64,000 nt of DNA from SIG299 sp045531955 (GCA_045531955.1 JAZSFC010000048.1:91107-155106); one strand, 5' to 3'; counted from the stretch's first letter, positions 24,574-33,751 are shown. Translations and numbers: made by a program. Notes: generated from the letters alone by a model not told the origin.

Positions 24574-25442
24574 TTTTCCCGCTTTCCTCTCCATCTTGGG
24601 AATCTGGTTGTCTTTGTTTCCTGTTCTTTACCCTTCTGCAATTCCATAAGCTTTGCCCGTAGGAAATCACCGTCTACATTAAAAATCAGGTTACCTCCCC
24701 GTGCAATGGAAACCTTTCCGGTTTCTTCCGAAACAATAATGGTAAAGCTGTCGGACACTTCACTGATACCGACACCGGCTCGGTGTCTGGTACCAAGGTC
24801 TTTGCTTAACCTCATATTTCCGGACAACGGAAGGTAGCAGGTAGCGGATACTACTCTGTCTCCCCGCACAATTACCGCGCCGTCATGCAGCGGTGTATTA
24901 TGCTCAAAAATGTTAATCAGAAGCTGGCTGGTAATCAGACCGTCTATCATAATACCGGTTTGGGAATATTCCTCCAGGGAAATATCCTGTTCCAAAACAA
25001 TAAGTGCACCGGTTTTGGTTTTTGCCAGTTCAAAGGTACCTCGTACCAGTTCGTTTAAGGTGTCCTGGGAGAATTTCTCATTCTTTCTGTCTTTGCCATC
25101 CATAAACATATCCAAAGACAGAATCTTTCTTTGACCCAGGGTTTCTAAAACCTTTCTAAGTTCCGGCTGGAATAAAATCAGTACTGCAGTAATACCGACA
25201 CCGATGGTATTGGTAAACAACCAAAGAATAACATCAAATTTTAATACTGTTGCAAGAATCCAAACAAGCAGAAGAACAATCATGCCCTTTACAATAACCC
25301 AGGCTCTTGTTGTTTTAATCCACTTAATGACATAGTAAAACAGCACCGCAATCAGAATAATTTCCACAAAATCCATCGGGCGCATTTGCGGCAACGAAAG
25401 CCATCTTACTAATTTGTCTAACATATTTACGATGTTATTCAT
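24570..25442 (-). CDS. cdaA: Diadenylate cyclase CdaA (c-di-AMP synthase)
   Basis: Makes c-di-AMP from two ATP; the nucleotide controls potassium and osmolyte balance and wall homeostasis. Three membrane helices (about 25-95) precede the DAC domain with the DGA motif at 187-189 (HDGAVIV) and RHR at 219-221 (TRHRAGVG), both needed for catalysis. AGGAAC lies upstream of the ATG. It is followed directly by cdaR; glmM, the third gene of the common cluster, is not here. Confidence 0.96.
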   Translation of the reverse strand: MNNIVNMLDKLVRWLSLPQMRPMDFVEIILIAVLFYYVIKWIKTTRAWVIVKGMIVLLLVWILATVLKFDVILWLFTNTIGVGITAVLILFQPELRKVLETLGQRKILSLDMFMDGKDRKNEKFSQDTLNELVRGTFELAKTKTGALIVLEQDISLEEYSQTGIMIDGLITSQLLINIFEHNTPLHDGAVIVRGDRVVSATCYLPLSGNMRLSKDLGTRHRAGVGISEVSDSFTIIVSEETGKVSIARGGNLIFNVDGDFLRAKLMELQKGKEQETKTTRFPRWRGKREK

Positions 25443-25466
25443 AGCATTAACCGTTCCTTATCTTTT

Positions 25467-26516
25467 TTATTCCTCGTCTTCCGTAAAGCCTTTTGTACCG
25501 GAGGCTTCGTCGGAATGTTCTTCAAAGTCAAAATCCTCTTCTTCCTGATCAGATGCCGTTAATTCTTCCTCCGGCTCCTCTTCTTCATTGGAAAAGGTGG
25601 TAACATTTTTCTGAAGCATTGCCACATCAATCTTAGGCACTGCCTTTACGTAATAATAATAGTCATCATCCTCAAACTGGACGTGCTCCACAGAAGTATA
25701 GTCTAATACCACACGGAAAAACTGGGCTACAAATACCAGCAACATGGAAACGATGGTTCCGAGAATCATGGAGCCGGTTCCCACATTGATATCCATCTGC
25801 AGGTTTGCAAGTAAAAAGCCTAAAATATTGATAATTGCACCAAGCACAATCGTAATTTCAAAAACAAATTCAAAGCGCATTCTTCTTACCAGCCACATAA
25901 CGAGAATTACGACAGCAAAAATTGCAGCAGTGATAAACATTTCTTTATGCTTAAACAGGCTGTTGACTACGTCAATGTACAATGCCAATGTGGCATCCAG
26001 ACTGGAAATATCCTGCCGGACGGCCGCTTCCTGAATGACCTTGAAAACAAAGTATATAATAACACCGCTGACCGTCGGAAAAATTGCCATCGGAGTGGCA
26101 ATCATACCAAGTAAAAGCGGAACCAGATACGGCATTTTAAACATAAACAGAATCGGCACAGCCACTACCGCGTAGCCATACTGGCCGGAAAAACGTGCAA
26201 TAAAACAATATAATACGGCAAAGATAACAACCACTAACGCCGCTAAAATTGGTGAAGCACTGTACACCTGCAAAATTGCCAGCATCGCACACAGCAGAAT
26301 TAAAACAACCGGTGGCAGGAAAGCACCTACAGCCGCCAGACCAAGTTCAATCACAGGTTTTGCTACGGTTGTATTATATGCCAATGCTGTATTAATTGTA
26401 TGAAATGCCAGGTACGAAATAACAAACCGGAAGACCGGCTCAATAATCAACTGGTACTTCTGGAAAAAACGTCTGGCCATTCCTCTGAATTCCAATAATT
26501 TAGTAATAATTTTCAT
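25467..26516 (-). CDS. Unknown multi-pass membrane protein with acidic tail
   Basis: 349 residues. Eight or nine hydrophobic segments span about residues 18-275, then a soluble C-terminal part with an aromatic-acidic stretch (EDDDYYYYVKAVPKID) and a very acidic end (~315-349). I do not recognise a family. It lies three bases after the preceding small membrane protein and 24 bases before cdaA, so a role linked to c-di-AMP signalling or envelope transport is conceivable by context only. Confidence 0.8.
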   Translation of the reverse strand: MKIITKLLEFRGMARRFFQKYQLIIEPVFRFVISYLAFHTINTALAYNTTVAKPVIELGLAAVGAFLPPVVLILLCAMLAILQVYSASPILAALVVVIFAVLYCFIARFSGQYGYAVVAVPILFMFKMPYLVPLLLGMIATPMAIFPTVSGVIIYFVFKVIQEAAVRQDISSLDATLALYIDVVNSLFKHKEMFITAAIFAVVILVMWLVRRMRFEFVFEITIVLGAIINILGFLLANLQMDINVGTGSMILGTIVSMLLVFVAQFFRVVLDYTSVEHVQFEDDDYYYYVKAVPKIDVAMLQKNVTTFSNEEEEPEEELTASDQEEEDFDFEEHSDEASGTKGFTEDEE

Positions 26517-26518
26517 CC

Positions 26519-26938
26519 TTATTTCTTCTCCTCTTCCAATCCAAGCTGTCCTTCTTCCTGATACATACTACGGAGCAAACGGAGCATTCTGAAATACTTC
26601 GCCAGCTTTTTACGTGAATAGTCGTAATAAATACCGTAACCTACCAAAGCCGCCATAACATAAACGGTAACCACAATAACATAAGCACCGAGAATTGTTT
26701 TACCCATGCCGATATAGTCCAAATTTACCGCCTCACGGATTAAGTACTCCATTTGGTAGGCAATCACCATGGCAAGTACCAATAAATAGCCAATGGTAAC
26801 TGCCACAATATTATGCAGGATTTTTAACCGCACATAATCACGCCGGAAATATTTTCCCAGCTTAATATCTTCTTTTCCTTCTGTTTTTTCATATATTGCC
26901 AGCTTTGTCATCAGCCGGACCTTACGCATATTTACCAT
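26519..26938 (-). CDS. Unknown small membrane protein
   Basis: 139 residues with two membrane helices (about 45-65 and 82-108) and basic cytosolic ends; the last ~20 residues are acidic (EEEGQLGLEEEKK-like). GAAGGAAC precedes the ATG. No family is recognised. It is the first gene of the run through cdaA, cdaR and the exporter, and the one- to three-base gap to the next gene suggests the two membrane proteins work together. Confidence 0.75.
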   Translation of the reverse strand: MVNMRKVRLMTKLAIYEKTEGKEDIKLGKYFRRDYVRLKILHNIVAVTIGYLLVLAMVIAYQMEYLIREAVNLDYIGMGKTILGAYVIVVTVYVMAALVGYGIYYDYSRKKLAKYFRMLRLLRSMYQEEGQLGLEEEKK

Positions 26939-27000
26939 GCTGTTCCTTCTTTCATTCCGTCAAATCTGCAATTAATTCAAATTATACTTATACATAATCT

Positions 27001-27028
27001 ATGATACCACAATATTTCACGATTTCAA
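27001..27028 (-). promoter_or_regulatory. Promoter of the cda/exporter run
   Basis: TTGAAA (27023-27028), 16 bases, then TGGTATCAT with TATCAT at 27001-27006, an extended -10, on the minus strand. Confidence 0.6.
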
Positions 27029-27098
27029 ATAGATTTTTTTACATTCTTGCCGGATTTATGTAATTTATTCCATTCCCTAAAAAAAGAAACCCTTTTTG

Positions 27099-27127
27099 TT
27101 GCGAAAGACACCTTTTTTTGGTATGCT
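27099..27127 (+). promoter_or_regulatory. Possible promoter of the MFS-GH2 gene
   Basis: TTGCGA (27099-27104), 17 bases, TATGCT (27122-27127), then ~45 bases to the ATG. Confidence 0.45.
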
Positions 27128-27174
27128 GAAAGCAAGAAAAAGCATCACCGGAATGAAAAAGGAGGATTACACTT

Positions 27175-30100
27175 ATGAAGCGTCTCAACAAAAAATTCTG
27201 GGCCGTTCTGGCTGTTTTCGGTCTTATGGGACAGGTAGCCTGGGTAGTGGAAAACATGTATTTTAATGTATTTATTTACAAAATGTTTCATGCGTCTGCC
27301 GCAGAAATTTCCTTAATGGTCAGTTTAAGTTCCGTAGCAGCCACCGTTACTACATTGTTAATCGGAGCACTGTCCGACCACATCAACCGCAGAAAACTTC
27401 TGATGAGCGGCGGTTACATCTTATGGGGTGTTTCCATTTTATCCTTCTGTCTCATCCGCATGGATATTTTAACCCCGATTGCCGGAAGCACTGCTGCTGC
27501 GGCATCTTTGGGCGTTACTTTAGTCATTATCATGGACTGCGTTATGACCTTCTTCGGTTCCTCCGCCAACGATGCCGGCTTTAACGCCTGGATGACCGAC
27601 TGGGGCGACGATTCCTCCCGCGGTAAAATCGAAGGAATCAATTCCATGATGCCGCTGGTATCCATTTTGGTGGTATTCGGCGGATTTATGTTCTTTGATT
27701 TAGAAAAGGATTCCAGCTGGACCCTGATTTTCCTGATTATCGGTATTGCCACCCTGCTGATTGGTGTTTTAGGTCTCTTTATTGTGGAAGAGGCACCGGA
27801 GCTGGCAATCAAGCGTGAAGAGGAACAAGCTTCCGAAGTGAAAAAAAATTACTGGGCAACCTTAGTTTACAGCTTCCGCCCGGGAATTATGAAAGAAAAT
27901 CCCCTTCTCTATCTGATTGTGCTGGCCTTTGCAGCCTTTAATATTTCTATTCAGACCTATATGCCGTACTTGATTTTATACTATGAAAAAAGTCTCGGTA
28001 TGACCGATTACGTGCTTATTATGGCTCCTGCCATTATTGTTGCGGCAATCATCACCGCATTTTACGGTAAATTATTTGATATGACCGGCTTTAAAACCTC
28101 CGTCATGCCAACCCTGTTACTGCTGATGGCAGGGTATGTCCTGCTTTTCTTTGGACGTACCACCCCGGTTGTATTTACCGGCTCCCTTCTTATGATGACC
28201 GGCTATCTTACCGGCATGTCCGTCTTTGGTGCCATGATCCGGAGCCTGATTCCGGAAAGCAGGGCAGGACAGTTCCAGGGCATCCGTATTATCGGACAGG
28301 TTCTGATTCCGGGCATCATCGGTCCGTCCATCGGTGCGGCGGTATTAAAAAACGCTGAAACCATCACCAATAATGACGGTACCACTTCCTTTATTCCTAA
28401 TGAAAACATTTTCCTTGCAGCTTTTCTGGTTGCGGTTGGGGTCTTACTTGTTCTGGCAGGCATTTTCCGATTTGTACGTAACGGACACTACCCTCTTATG
28501 AGTGAAGCCGGAGAACAGCTCCGCGATTCCGCCGAAGTTTGGCAGGAATATCCAAGACCGCAATTAAAGAGAAACAACTGGTACAGTTTAAACGGTAAGT
28601 GGAAATTAAACAACGGCACCTGTCTTGTTCCGTTTCCTCCGCAATCCGAACTGTCCGGCTACAAAAAACACGTCGGCAGCAAGCTGATTTATGAAAAGAA
28701 ATTTATTGTTCCGAAGCCGGAAGCCGGTATCCGCACCCTGCTCCGTTTTGAAGCGGTGGACCAGCTGGCAGAAGTTTATTTAAACGGTGTTCTTTTGGGC
28801 AGGCATGCCGGCGGATATTTACCGTTTTCCTTTGATATTTCCAATGTGATGTATCCTGACAAAGAAAATACTCTGACCGTAAAGGTTACGGATAAATTAT
28901 CCACCCGCTATCCGTACGGCAAACAGACGAAAAAGCGAGGCGGCATGTGGTACACCCCGGTCAGCGGCATCTGGAAGAGCGTCTGGTTGGAACAGGTGTC
29001 CGATACTTATGTCAAAGACCTGAAGCTTACACCGGATTTAGACGGTGTACATATTTCCTTTGCCACCAACCATCCGGAACGTGCAGTCCATGCAAAAGCA
29101 CTTGTCACGCTTCACACCGGCGAACAAATGGAATTTTCCATGTCCGGCAACTCCGGTTACTTAAAGCTCCGTGACATCATTACCGCAGACGCCACTCCAT
29201 ATGTTCCGGAGCTCTGGACCACGGAAAATCCGTATTTGTACCGCATGACTCTTTCCGTAGACCAGGACGAGTTGGAAACCTACTTTGCCCTGCGTACTAT
29301 TGAAATTATTAATAAGGACGGCGTGAACCGTGTCTGCTTAAACGGCAAACCAATCTTCCTCCATGGTGTTCTGGACCAGGGATATTTCTGTGACGGCATC
29401 TTCCTTCCGGCGGAAGAAGAAGAATTTGAACGTGACATTCTCCGCATGAAGGAGCTGGGCTTTAACATGCTCCGGAAGCATATCAAAATTGAGCCGGAAG
29501 CCTTTTACTACTATTGTGACCTTCACGGAATGCTGGTAGTCCAGGATATGGTCAACAGCGGAAGCTATTCTTTCCTCAGGGACACCGCACTGCCAACCAT
29601 CGGCATGAAAAAACTGGTGGATACCTTACGTTTCTTCCCTGCGAAACAGAAAAAATTCTGGGAGCAGCATATGAAAGAAACCCTGTCCCACTTATATAAC
29701 CACCCATCTATTGTGGTTTATACCCTGTTCAACGAAGGCTGGGGACAGTTTGACAGTGACCGCATGTATACCATCGCAAAGAAGATGGACCCATCCCGTC
29801 TGTACGACTCCACCTCCGGCTGGTTTACAAGAAAAAAGAACGACTTTGACAGCCTGCATGTTTACTTTGGCAACTTAGAACCACAGCCTGCCACCCGTCC
29901 GATGTTTATTTCCGAGTTCGGCGGTTGTGCATATCCTGTGGAAAATCATATTTATGCAAAATACGCCTCTTACGGCTACGGCAACTGCAAAAATGCGGAC
30001 GAAGTTTCCGAAAAGGTTTGGGATGCTTATAACAAAACCATTCTTCCTGTTATCGAAAAGGGCTGCTGCGGTGCGGTTTATACCCAGCTCTCCGACGTAG

Positions 30101-30207
30101 AAGACGAAATCAACGGCTTCTACACCTACGACCGCAAGGTATGTAAGGTAAACGTGGAAGAAATGCAGAAGCTGCGCAAAGAAATAGACAATAGAATTTG
30201 TTCATAA
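27175..30207 (+). CDS. Single-chain MFS sugar transporter fused to GH2 glycosidase
   Basis: 1010 residues without a stop or frameshift. Residues 1-~430 are a 12-helix major facilitator, with the GALSDHINRRKLL loop after helix 2 and a GQVAWVVENMYFN start reminiscent of sugar:cation symporters. From ~455 a family 2 glycoside hydrolase follows: sugar-binding jelly roll (~470-590, GYLPFSFDIS..TLTVKVTD), Ig-like sandwich (~600-690), and TIM barrel, with the acid/base E854 in LFNEGWGQ and the nucleophile E914 in FISEFGG. MFS C-termini face the cytosol, so the hydrolase should cut sugars as they enter. Substrate unknown (beta-galactoside or -glucuronide like are possible). AAGGAGG precedes the ATG. 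Confidence 0.9.
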   Translation: MKRLNKKFWAVLAVFGLMGQVAWVVENMYFNVFIYKMFHASAAEISLMVSLSSVAATVTTLLIGALSDHINRRKLLMSGGYILWGVSILSFCLIRMDILTPIAGSTAAAASLGVTLVIIMDCVMTFFGSSANDAGFNAWMTDWGDDSSRGKIEGINSMMPLVSILVVFGGFMFFDLEKDSSWTLIFLIIGIATLLIGVLGLFIVEEAPELAIKREEEQASEVKKNYWATLVYSFRPGIMKENPLLYLIVLAFAAFNISIQTYMPYLILYYEKSLGMTDYVLIMAPAIIVAAIITAFYGKLFDMTGFKTSVMPTLLLLMAGYVLLFFGRTTPVVFTGSLLMMTGYLTGMSVFGAMIRSLIPESRAGQFQGIRIIGQVLIPGIIGPSIGAAVLKNAETITNNDGTTSFIPNENIFLAAFLVAVGVLLVLAGIFRFVRNGHYPLMSEAGEQLRDSAEVWQEYPRPQLKRNNWYSLNGKWKLNNGTCLVPFPPQSELSGYKKHVGSKLIYEKKFIVPKPEAGIRTLLRFEAVDQLAEVYLNGVLLGRHAGGYLPFSFDISNVMYPDKENTLTVKVTDKLSTRYPYGKQTKKRGGMWYTPVSGIWKSVWLEQVSDTYVKDLKLTPDLDGVHISFATNHPERAVHAKALVTLHTGEQMEFSMSGNSGYLKLRDIITADATPYVPELWTTENPYLYRMTLSVDQDELETYFALRTIEIINKDGVNRVCLNGKPIFLHGVLDQGYFCDGIFLPAEEEEFERDILRMKELGFNMLRKHIKIEPEAFYYYCDLHGMLVVQDMVNSGSYSFLRDTALPTIGMKKLVDTLRFFPAKQKKFWEQHMKETLSHLYNHPSIVVYTLFNEGWGQFDSDRMYTIAKKMDPSRLYDSTSGWFTRKKNDFDSLHVYFGNLEPQPATRPMFISEFGGCAYPVENHIYAKYASYGYGNCKNADEVSEKVWDAYNKTILPVIEKGCCGAVYTQLSDVEDEINGFYTYDRKVCKVNVEEMQKLRKEIDNRICS

Positions 30208-30257
30208 AAAATTATGGGACTATTTGCTCAATTTTGCGTGAAAACGGTTACAATTAC

Positions 30258-30286
30258 TTGAAACATTTGCTTTTTTGAGGTATAAT
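30258..30286 (+). promoter_or_regulatory. Promoter of the chemoreceptor gene
   Basis: TTGAAA (30258-30263), 17 bases, TATAAT (30281-30286): a sigma-A type promoter, not the flagellar sigma-28 consensus often used for chemoreceptors. It predicts a ~95-nt leader. Confidence 0.8.
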
Positions 30287-30313
30287 ACTTGGTACAAAAG
30301 ATTTAAACTGTTT

Positions 30314-30374
30314 CTCTTAGCACAACTCCATAAAGCCACCTAATTGATGACTGATTCCATATAGTTGCTAAGAG
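30314..30374 (+). promoter_or_regulatory. Leader hairpin next to the chemoreceptor ribosome site
   Basis: CTCTTAGC (30314-30321) pairs with GCTAAGAG (30367-30374) and, after a 2-base bulge, AACT with AGTT: a 12-bp stem with a 35-base loop. The second arm ends immediately before GGGGAAGGAG. It may control ribosome access; no known riboswitch family was recognised. Confidence 0.5.
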
Positions 30375-30388
30375 GGGAAGGAGTACTT

Positions 30389-32119
30389 ATGAGTAAGACA
30401 AAAAAGAAGGGAAAATTTTTAAACTTTAAGGGGATGCGTATCGAAGAACGGTTACGCAAAGCATTTAACATTATTATACTGATTGCTTCCGTTGCATCTG
30501 TTGTAGGCATTGCATGTTTGTTGCTTGTAGTAGCTAACTTCAAAAACGCCATGAACAATTATGCACTGCCGCAGGGTGACATTGCCTTGTTCATGAATGA
30601 GTACGCAGAGTGCCGTTCCAATACCCGCGGTATTATCGGTTATGAAGACCAGAACTTAATTGACCAGCTGGTAGGTAAGCATGACGACCGCCAGAAAAAA
30701 ACCATGGAACGTTATGATGCGTTGAAAGACCACATCGTAACCAAAGAAGGCAAAGACGCCTATGCTAACATTAAAACAGCCTTAGACGCCTATTTTGAAA
30801 AAGAAGACGAAATTATTCAAATCGGTGCCACTACCGACCAGGAGCAGTGCCGTATTGCCCAGGATATGGCCATCAATGAATTAACTCCGTTATACGAAGC
30901 ATTAGATACCGCCACTCTGGAGCTTATGAATATTAACATTGAAAAAGAGCACCAGATGGAATTACACTGCGCTATTATCGAATGGGGTTCTGTTGTCCTC
31001 ATGGTAATTCTTATTATCACTGCCGGCATTATCGCAAAGAGAATTGCCTCCATTATTTCCAAGGGTATTTCCAAGCCGCTGGCACAGTTAGAGGAACGTT
31101 TCGAAACCTTCGCAGAAGGCGACATCAAGTCCGAATTCCCAACCTCCACTGCCCAGGATGAAATTGCTGGACTTATGAATTCCTCCCACGACATGGCAGA
31201 GCGCTTAAAGATGATCATTCTCGACGTAGAAAGAATGTGTGCCGAAATGAGCAACGGCAACTTCAACGTAGAATCCGATTGTGCAGACGCTTATGTAGGC
31301 GACCTTGCCGAATTATACGTTTCCATCAAGAACATGAATATCAATGTCAGCAACGCTTTAAGCGAAGTAGAAGAAGTTTCCAACCAGGTAAACGGCGGTG
31401 CTTCCAACTTAGCAGAAGCAGCTTCCAGCCTTGCGGAAGGCGCAACAGACCAGGCAGCTTCCGTAGAAGAAATGTTAGCAACCATGAACACCGTATCCGA
31501 CGGCTTAAAGTACACCGCACAAAGCGTAGACGAAGCTTATGTACAGGCACTTGCCTGTGCTAACGACGCACAGAACAGCCACAAGGAAATGAACAACATG
31601 GTTGAAACCATGAACCGTATCAGCGAAACTTCCAAGAAGATTGAAAATATCATTGCAGAAATCGAAAATATCGCAAGCCAGACCAACCTGCTCTCCTTAA
31701 ATGCTTCCATCGAAGCAGCCAGAGCCGGTGATGCAGGCCGCGGCTTTGCCGTAGTTGCCGATGAAATCCGTGACCTGGCAGACCAGAGTGCCAAGTCCGC
31801 AGTGGATACCCGCGAACTGGTTAACAACACGCTCCGCGAAATTGAAGAAGGCAGCCGTGTTGCCAACCGTACAGCCGACGTATTGTTCGGTGTGGTAGAT
31901 GCCATTCAGAAGATTGCAGAAACCTCCAAGACCTTATCCGAAAACACTCAGGTACAGGCCGAGGCAGTAGAACAGGCAGACCAGGGTATCGCCCGTATCT
32001 CCGAAGTTGTACAGAGCAACTCCGCCGCCGCAGAAGAATCCTACGCAACCAGCGAAGAGTTATCTGCACAGGCAGCAACCATGCATAATCTGGTGGCTCA
32101 GTTCCAGCTGAAGAAGTAA
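30389..32119 (+). CDS. Methyl-accepting chemotaxis protein
   Basis: 576-residue receptor that passes an external signal to CheA/CheW. Membrane helix 1 (~30-55), an extracellular four-helix-bundle sensor (~56-200), helix 2 (~205-225), a HAMP domain (~228-280), and the long signalling coiled coil with the conserved hairpin tip IASQTNLLSLNASIEAARAGDAGRGFAV. The sensor resembles the 4HB/TarH type (short, helical). GGAAGGAG supports the ATG at 30389. No che genes are near, so it serves a chemotaxis system elsewhere, if the organism is motile. Confidence 0.93.
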   Translation: MSKTKKKGKFLNFKGMRIEERLRKAFNIIILIASVASVVGIACLLLVVANFKNAMNNYALPQGDIALFMNEYAECRSNTRGIIGYEDQNLIDQLVGKHDDRQKKTMERYDALKDHIVTKEGKDAYANIKTALDAYFEKEDEIIQIGATTDQEQCRIAQDMAINELTPLYEALDTATLELMNINIEKEHQMELHCAIIEWGSVVLMVILIITAGIIAKRIASIISKGISKPLAQLEERFETFAEGDIKSEFPTSTAQDEIAGLMNSSHDMAERLKMIILDVERMCAEMSNGNFNVESDCADAYVGDLAELYVSIKNMNINVSNALSEVEEVSNQVNGGASNLAEAASSLAEGATDQAASVEEMLATMNTVSDGLKYTAQSVDEAYVQALACANDAQNSHKEMNNMVETMNRISETSKKIENIIAEIENIASQTNLLSLNASIEAARAGDAGRGFAVVADEIRDLADQSAKSAVDTRELVNNTLREIEEGSRVANRTADVLFGVVDAIQKIAETSKTLSENTQVQAEAVEQADQGIARISEVVQSNSAAAEESYATSEELSAQAATMHNLVAQFQLKK

Positions 32120-32148
32120 AAAAATTGAGTTTTCTGACTAAATAAAAG

Positions 32149-32214
32149 GAACCCGAAAATATATCTCCGGGAACGTGGTAAACCACTGTTCTCCTCCGAT
32201 ATATTTTCGGGTTC
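32149..32214. terminator. Long two-stage hairpin terminator between converging genes
   Basis: A 17-bp outer stem (GAACCCGAAAATATATC with GATATATTTTCGGGTTC) encloses a second stem, GGGAAC/GTTCTCC and TGGT/ACCA. The minus-strand copy is followed by CCTTTTATTT. Confidence 0.75.
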
Positions 32215-32237
32215 TCTTATATTGATCTTCGGAAAAT

Positions 32238-32957
32238 TCAATTTTCATACACGTTTTCTATCCGTAAGTCTTTGATATGTCTTGCATCGTTCATGATTTC
32301 AAACCGCGGTTTTACCAGCGCTCCCGGTGTATCCGGCAGTTCCACAATGGTAATACCCGTGTAATCCTGGTTCAGGGTAATACACACAAACGGGTACGGC
32401 AGGTTAAACAGGTGACTGAAAATAGCAGAACCGGCACCGCCATGGCCGAATGCTGCGATGGTTTTGGCAGTGTTACTTCTGCTGCCATCCGCATTCACTG
32501 ATTCCATATCTGCCACACGGTAATACAATCCTTCTCTGGTGTAGCCAAGAGTCTTTAACCACTCATCCAAAGCCGTGGCAATGTTTTCCACATAATCCAC
32601 CATTTTGTTCCGTACAAAAGGTTCCTCTTTTGCCCAGTTCGGGTTTAACAAGCTCTCGCCCTTGGCTACCATGTCATCTACCGCAGACCAAGGATGCCCA
32701 TCAAAAGGAATTGGCTCGTTATCCACAGACCCCCAGGAAATTTCCCGCATAAACTCACATTTTACGATAGGCAGTCCATACTTTTTCGCCACATAACCTG
32801 CGGTTTCATAAGCGCGTCCGCAAGTGGAGGAATAAATCTCGGAAATCCCTTCGTCTTTTAAGCGCTCCGCAGCAGCGGCAGCATGCTTACGGCCAAGCTC
32901 CGTTAAACAGTCATTCACATAGTTTGGATGTCCATGGCGGACGAATATGATTCTCAT
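32238..32957 (-). CDS. Histidine phosphatase superfamily protein
   Basis: 239 residues of the phosphoglycerate mutase-like fold. The catalytic RHG motif is in IIFVRHGHPNYVNDCLTELG at the N-terminus, with the supporting SSTCGRAYETA (R of the SSxxxRA motif) and AAFGHGGAGSA (second His) segments. The substrate cannot be told. Its ATG overlaps the HEPN gene stop as ATGA, so it is translated with the MNT/HEPN pair, an unusual partner. Confidence 0.85.
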   Translation of the reverse strand: MRIIFVRHGHPNYVNDCLTELGRKHAAAAAERLKDEGISEIYSSTCGRAYETAGYVAKKYGLPIVKCEFMREISWGSVDNEPIPFDGHPWSAVDDMVAKGESLLNPNWAKEEPFVRNKMVDYVENIATALDEWLKTLGYTREGLYYRVADMESVNADGSRSNTAKTIAAFGHGGAGSAIFSHLFNLPYPFVCITLNQDYTGITIVELPDTPGALVKPRFEIMNDARHIKDLRIENVYEN

Positions 32958-33385
32958 TGGGTACCTTCTTTTTCAACTTGCATCATGCAATATTCTTCAA
33001 TTAACTGAATAAATTCTTCTGCTACTATTATCTGCCGCTCTGTTTCTTCCTTACTGGCAATATAAAAATCGTCATAATCACTGGCATGGCGGATTTCCTC
33101 TGCCTCACCAATCTTTCTGCCGATTTCCCTCGGGAAAACACCTGTTTTAACATATTCTTTGTTAAAATTGCCAATAGCATCTTTGTGACGTTTATATGCC
33201 GCCCCACTCAATGCATGAACCGCATTAAGTGAATGAAAAATCGCATAATATGCGCTGTTATTTGCTGCTTTATATTCTTCTGCAGCAAAAAGTATTTTTG
33301 CAGACTTCAAATCCGATTTGGCATTTTCAAGCCGATATACCATCAGGTCTTTTTTAGTTCCCACATCCCCATTATGCTGCTCCAT
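32954..33385 (-). CDS. HEPN domain protein (partner of the MNT nucleotidyltransferase)
   Basis: 143 residues, all helical. ENAKSDLKSAKILFAAEEYKAANNSAYYAIFHSLNAV and the later EEIRHASDYDDFYIASKEE are the PF05168-type HEPN pattern. Other HEPN proteins act as RNase toxins via an R-x4-6-H motif; here R and H are adjacent (IRHASDY), so that activity is uncertain. Start: the ATG at 33385 overlaps the MNT gene end by 14 bases; an internal ATG (MVYRLENA) is also possible. Together with MNT it has the gene order of a HEPN/MNT toxin-antitoxin pair. Confidence 0.8.
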   Translation of the reverse strand: MEQHNGDVGTKKDLMVYRLENAKSDLKSAKILFAAEEYKAANNSAYYAIFHSLNAVHALSGAAYKRHKDAIGNFNKEYVKTGVFPREIGRKIGEAEEIRHASDYDDFYIASKEETERQIIVAEEFIQLIEEYCMMQVEKEGTQ

Positions 33386-33713
33386 ATAAAACCACACCTT
33401 CTTTCTGAACATTAGCGTAAAACGGATAATTGTCCACCCACTTTTCAAAATGAGCCTGATTCTTAGCAATTGGTTTTATATCAAGATTATTATCCATATT
33501 GAAGTCATAGGTCATATACGAAAGAGCCCGGCTATATGACTTTAATTCCAAATCAGATATATCCAACAATATCATAATGTCTACATCTGAATCTGCACCA
33601 AAATCTCCCCTTGCATAGGACCCATACAGAATAACTTCCTTTACATGAGAACCATATATTTTTTTAATTTCCGCAACATATTGTTCCAACAATCCATGTA
33701 TTGCCTGTGGCAT
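33372..33713 (-). CDS. MNT-type nucleotidyltransferase (minimal Pol-beta fold)
   Basis: 113 residues. GSYARGDFGADSDVDIMI is the exact G-S..D-x-D catalytic motif of the minimal nucleotidyltransferases. In characterised HEPN/MNT pairs this protein adds AMP to a tyrosine of the HEPN toxin and so silences it. A third catalytic carboxylate is likely in NNLDIKPI. AAGGAGG is seven bases before the ATG. First gene of a three-gene operon with its own promoter. Confidence 0.88.
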   Translation of the reverse strand: MPQAIHGLLEQYVAEIKKIYGSHVKEVILYGSYARGDFGADSDVDIMILLDISDLELKSYSRALSYMTYDFNMDNNLDIKPIAKNQAHFEKWVDNYPFYANVQKEGVVLYGAA

Positions 33714-33751
33714 AGCCGTGCCTCCTTTCTCCCTTTGTTGTAATTAATTAT

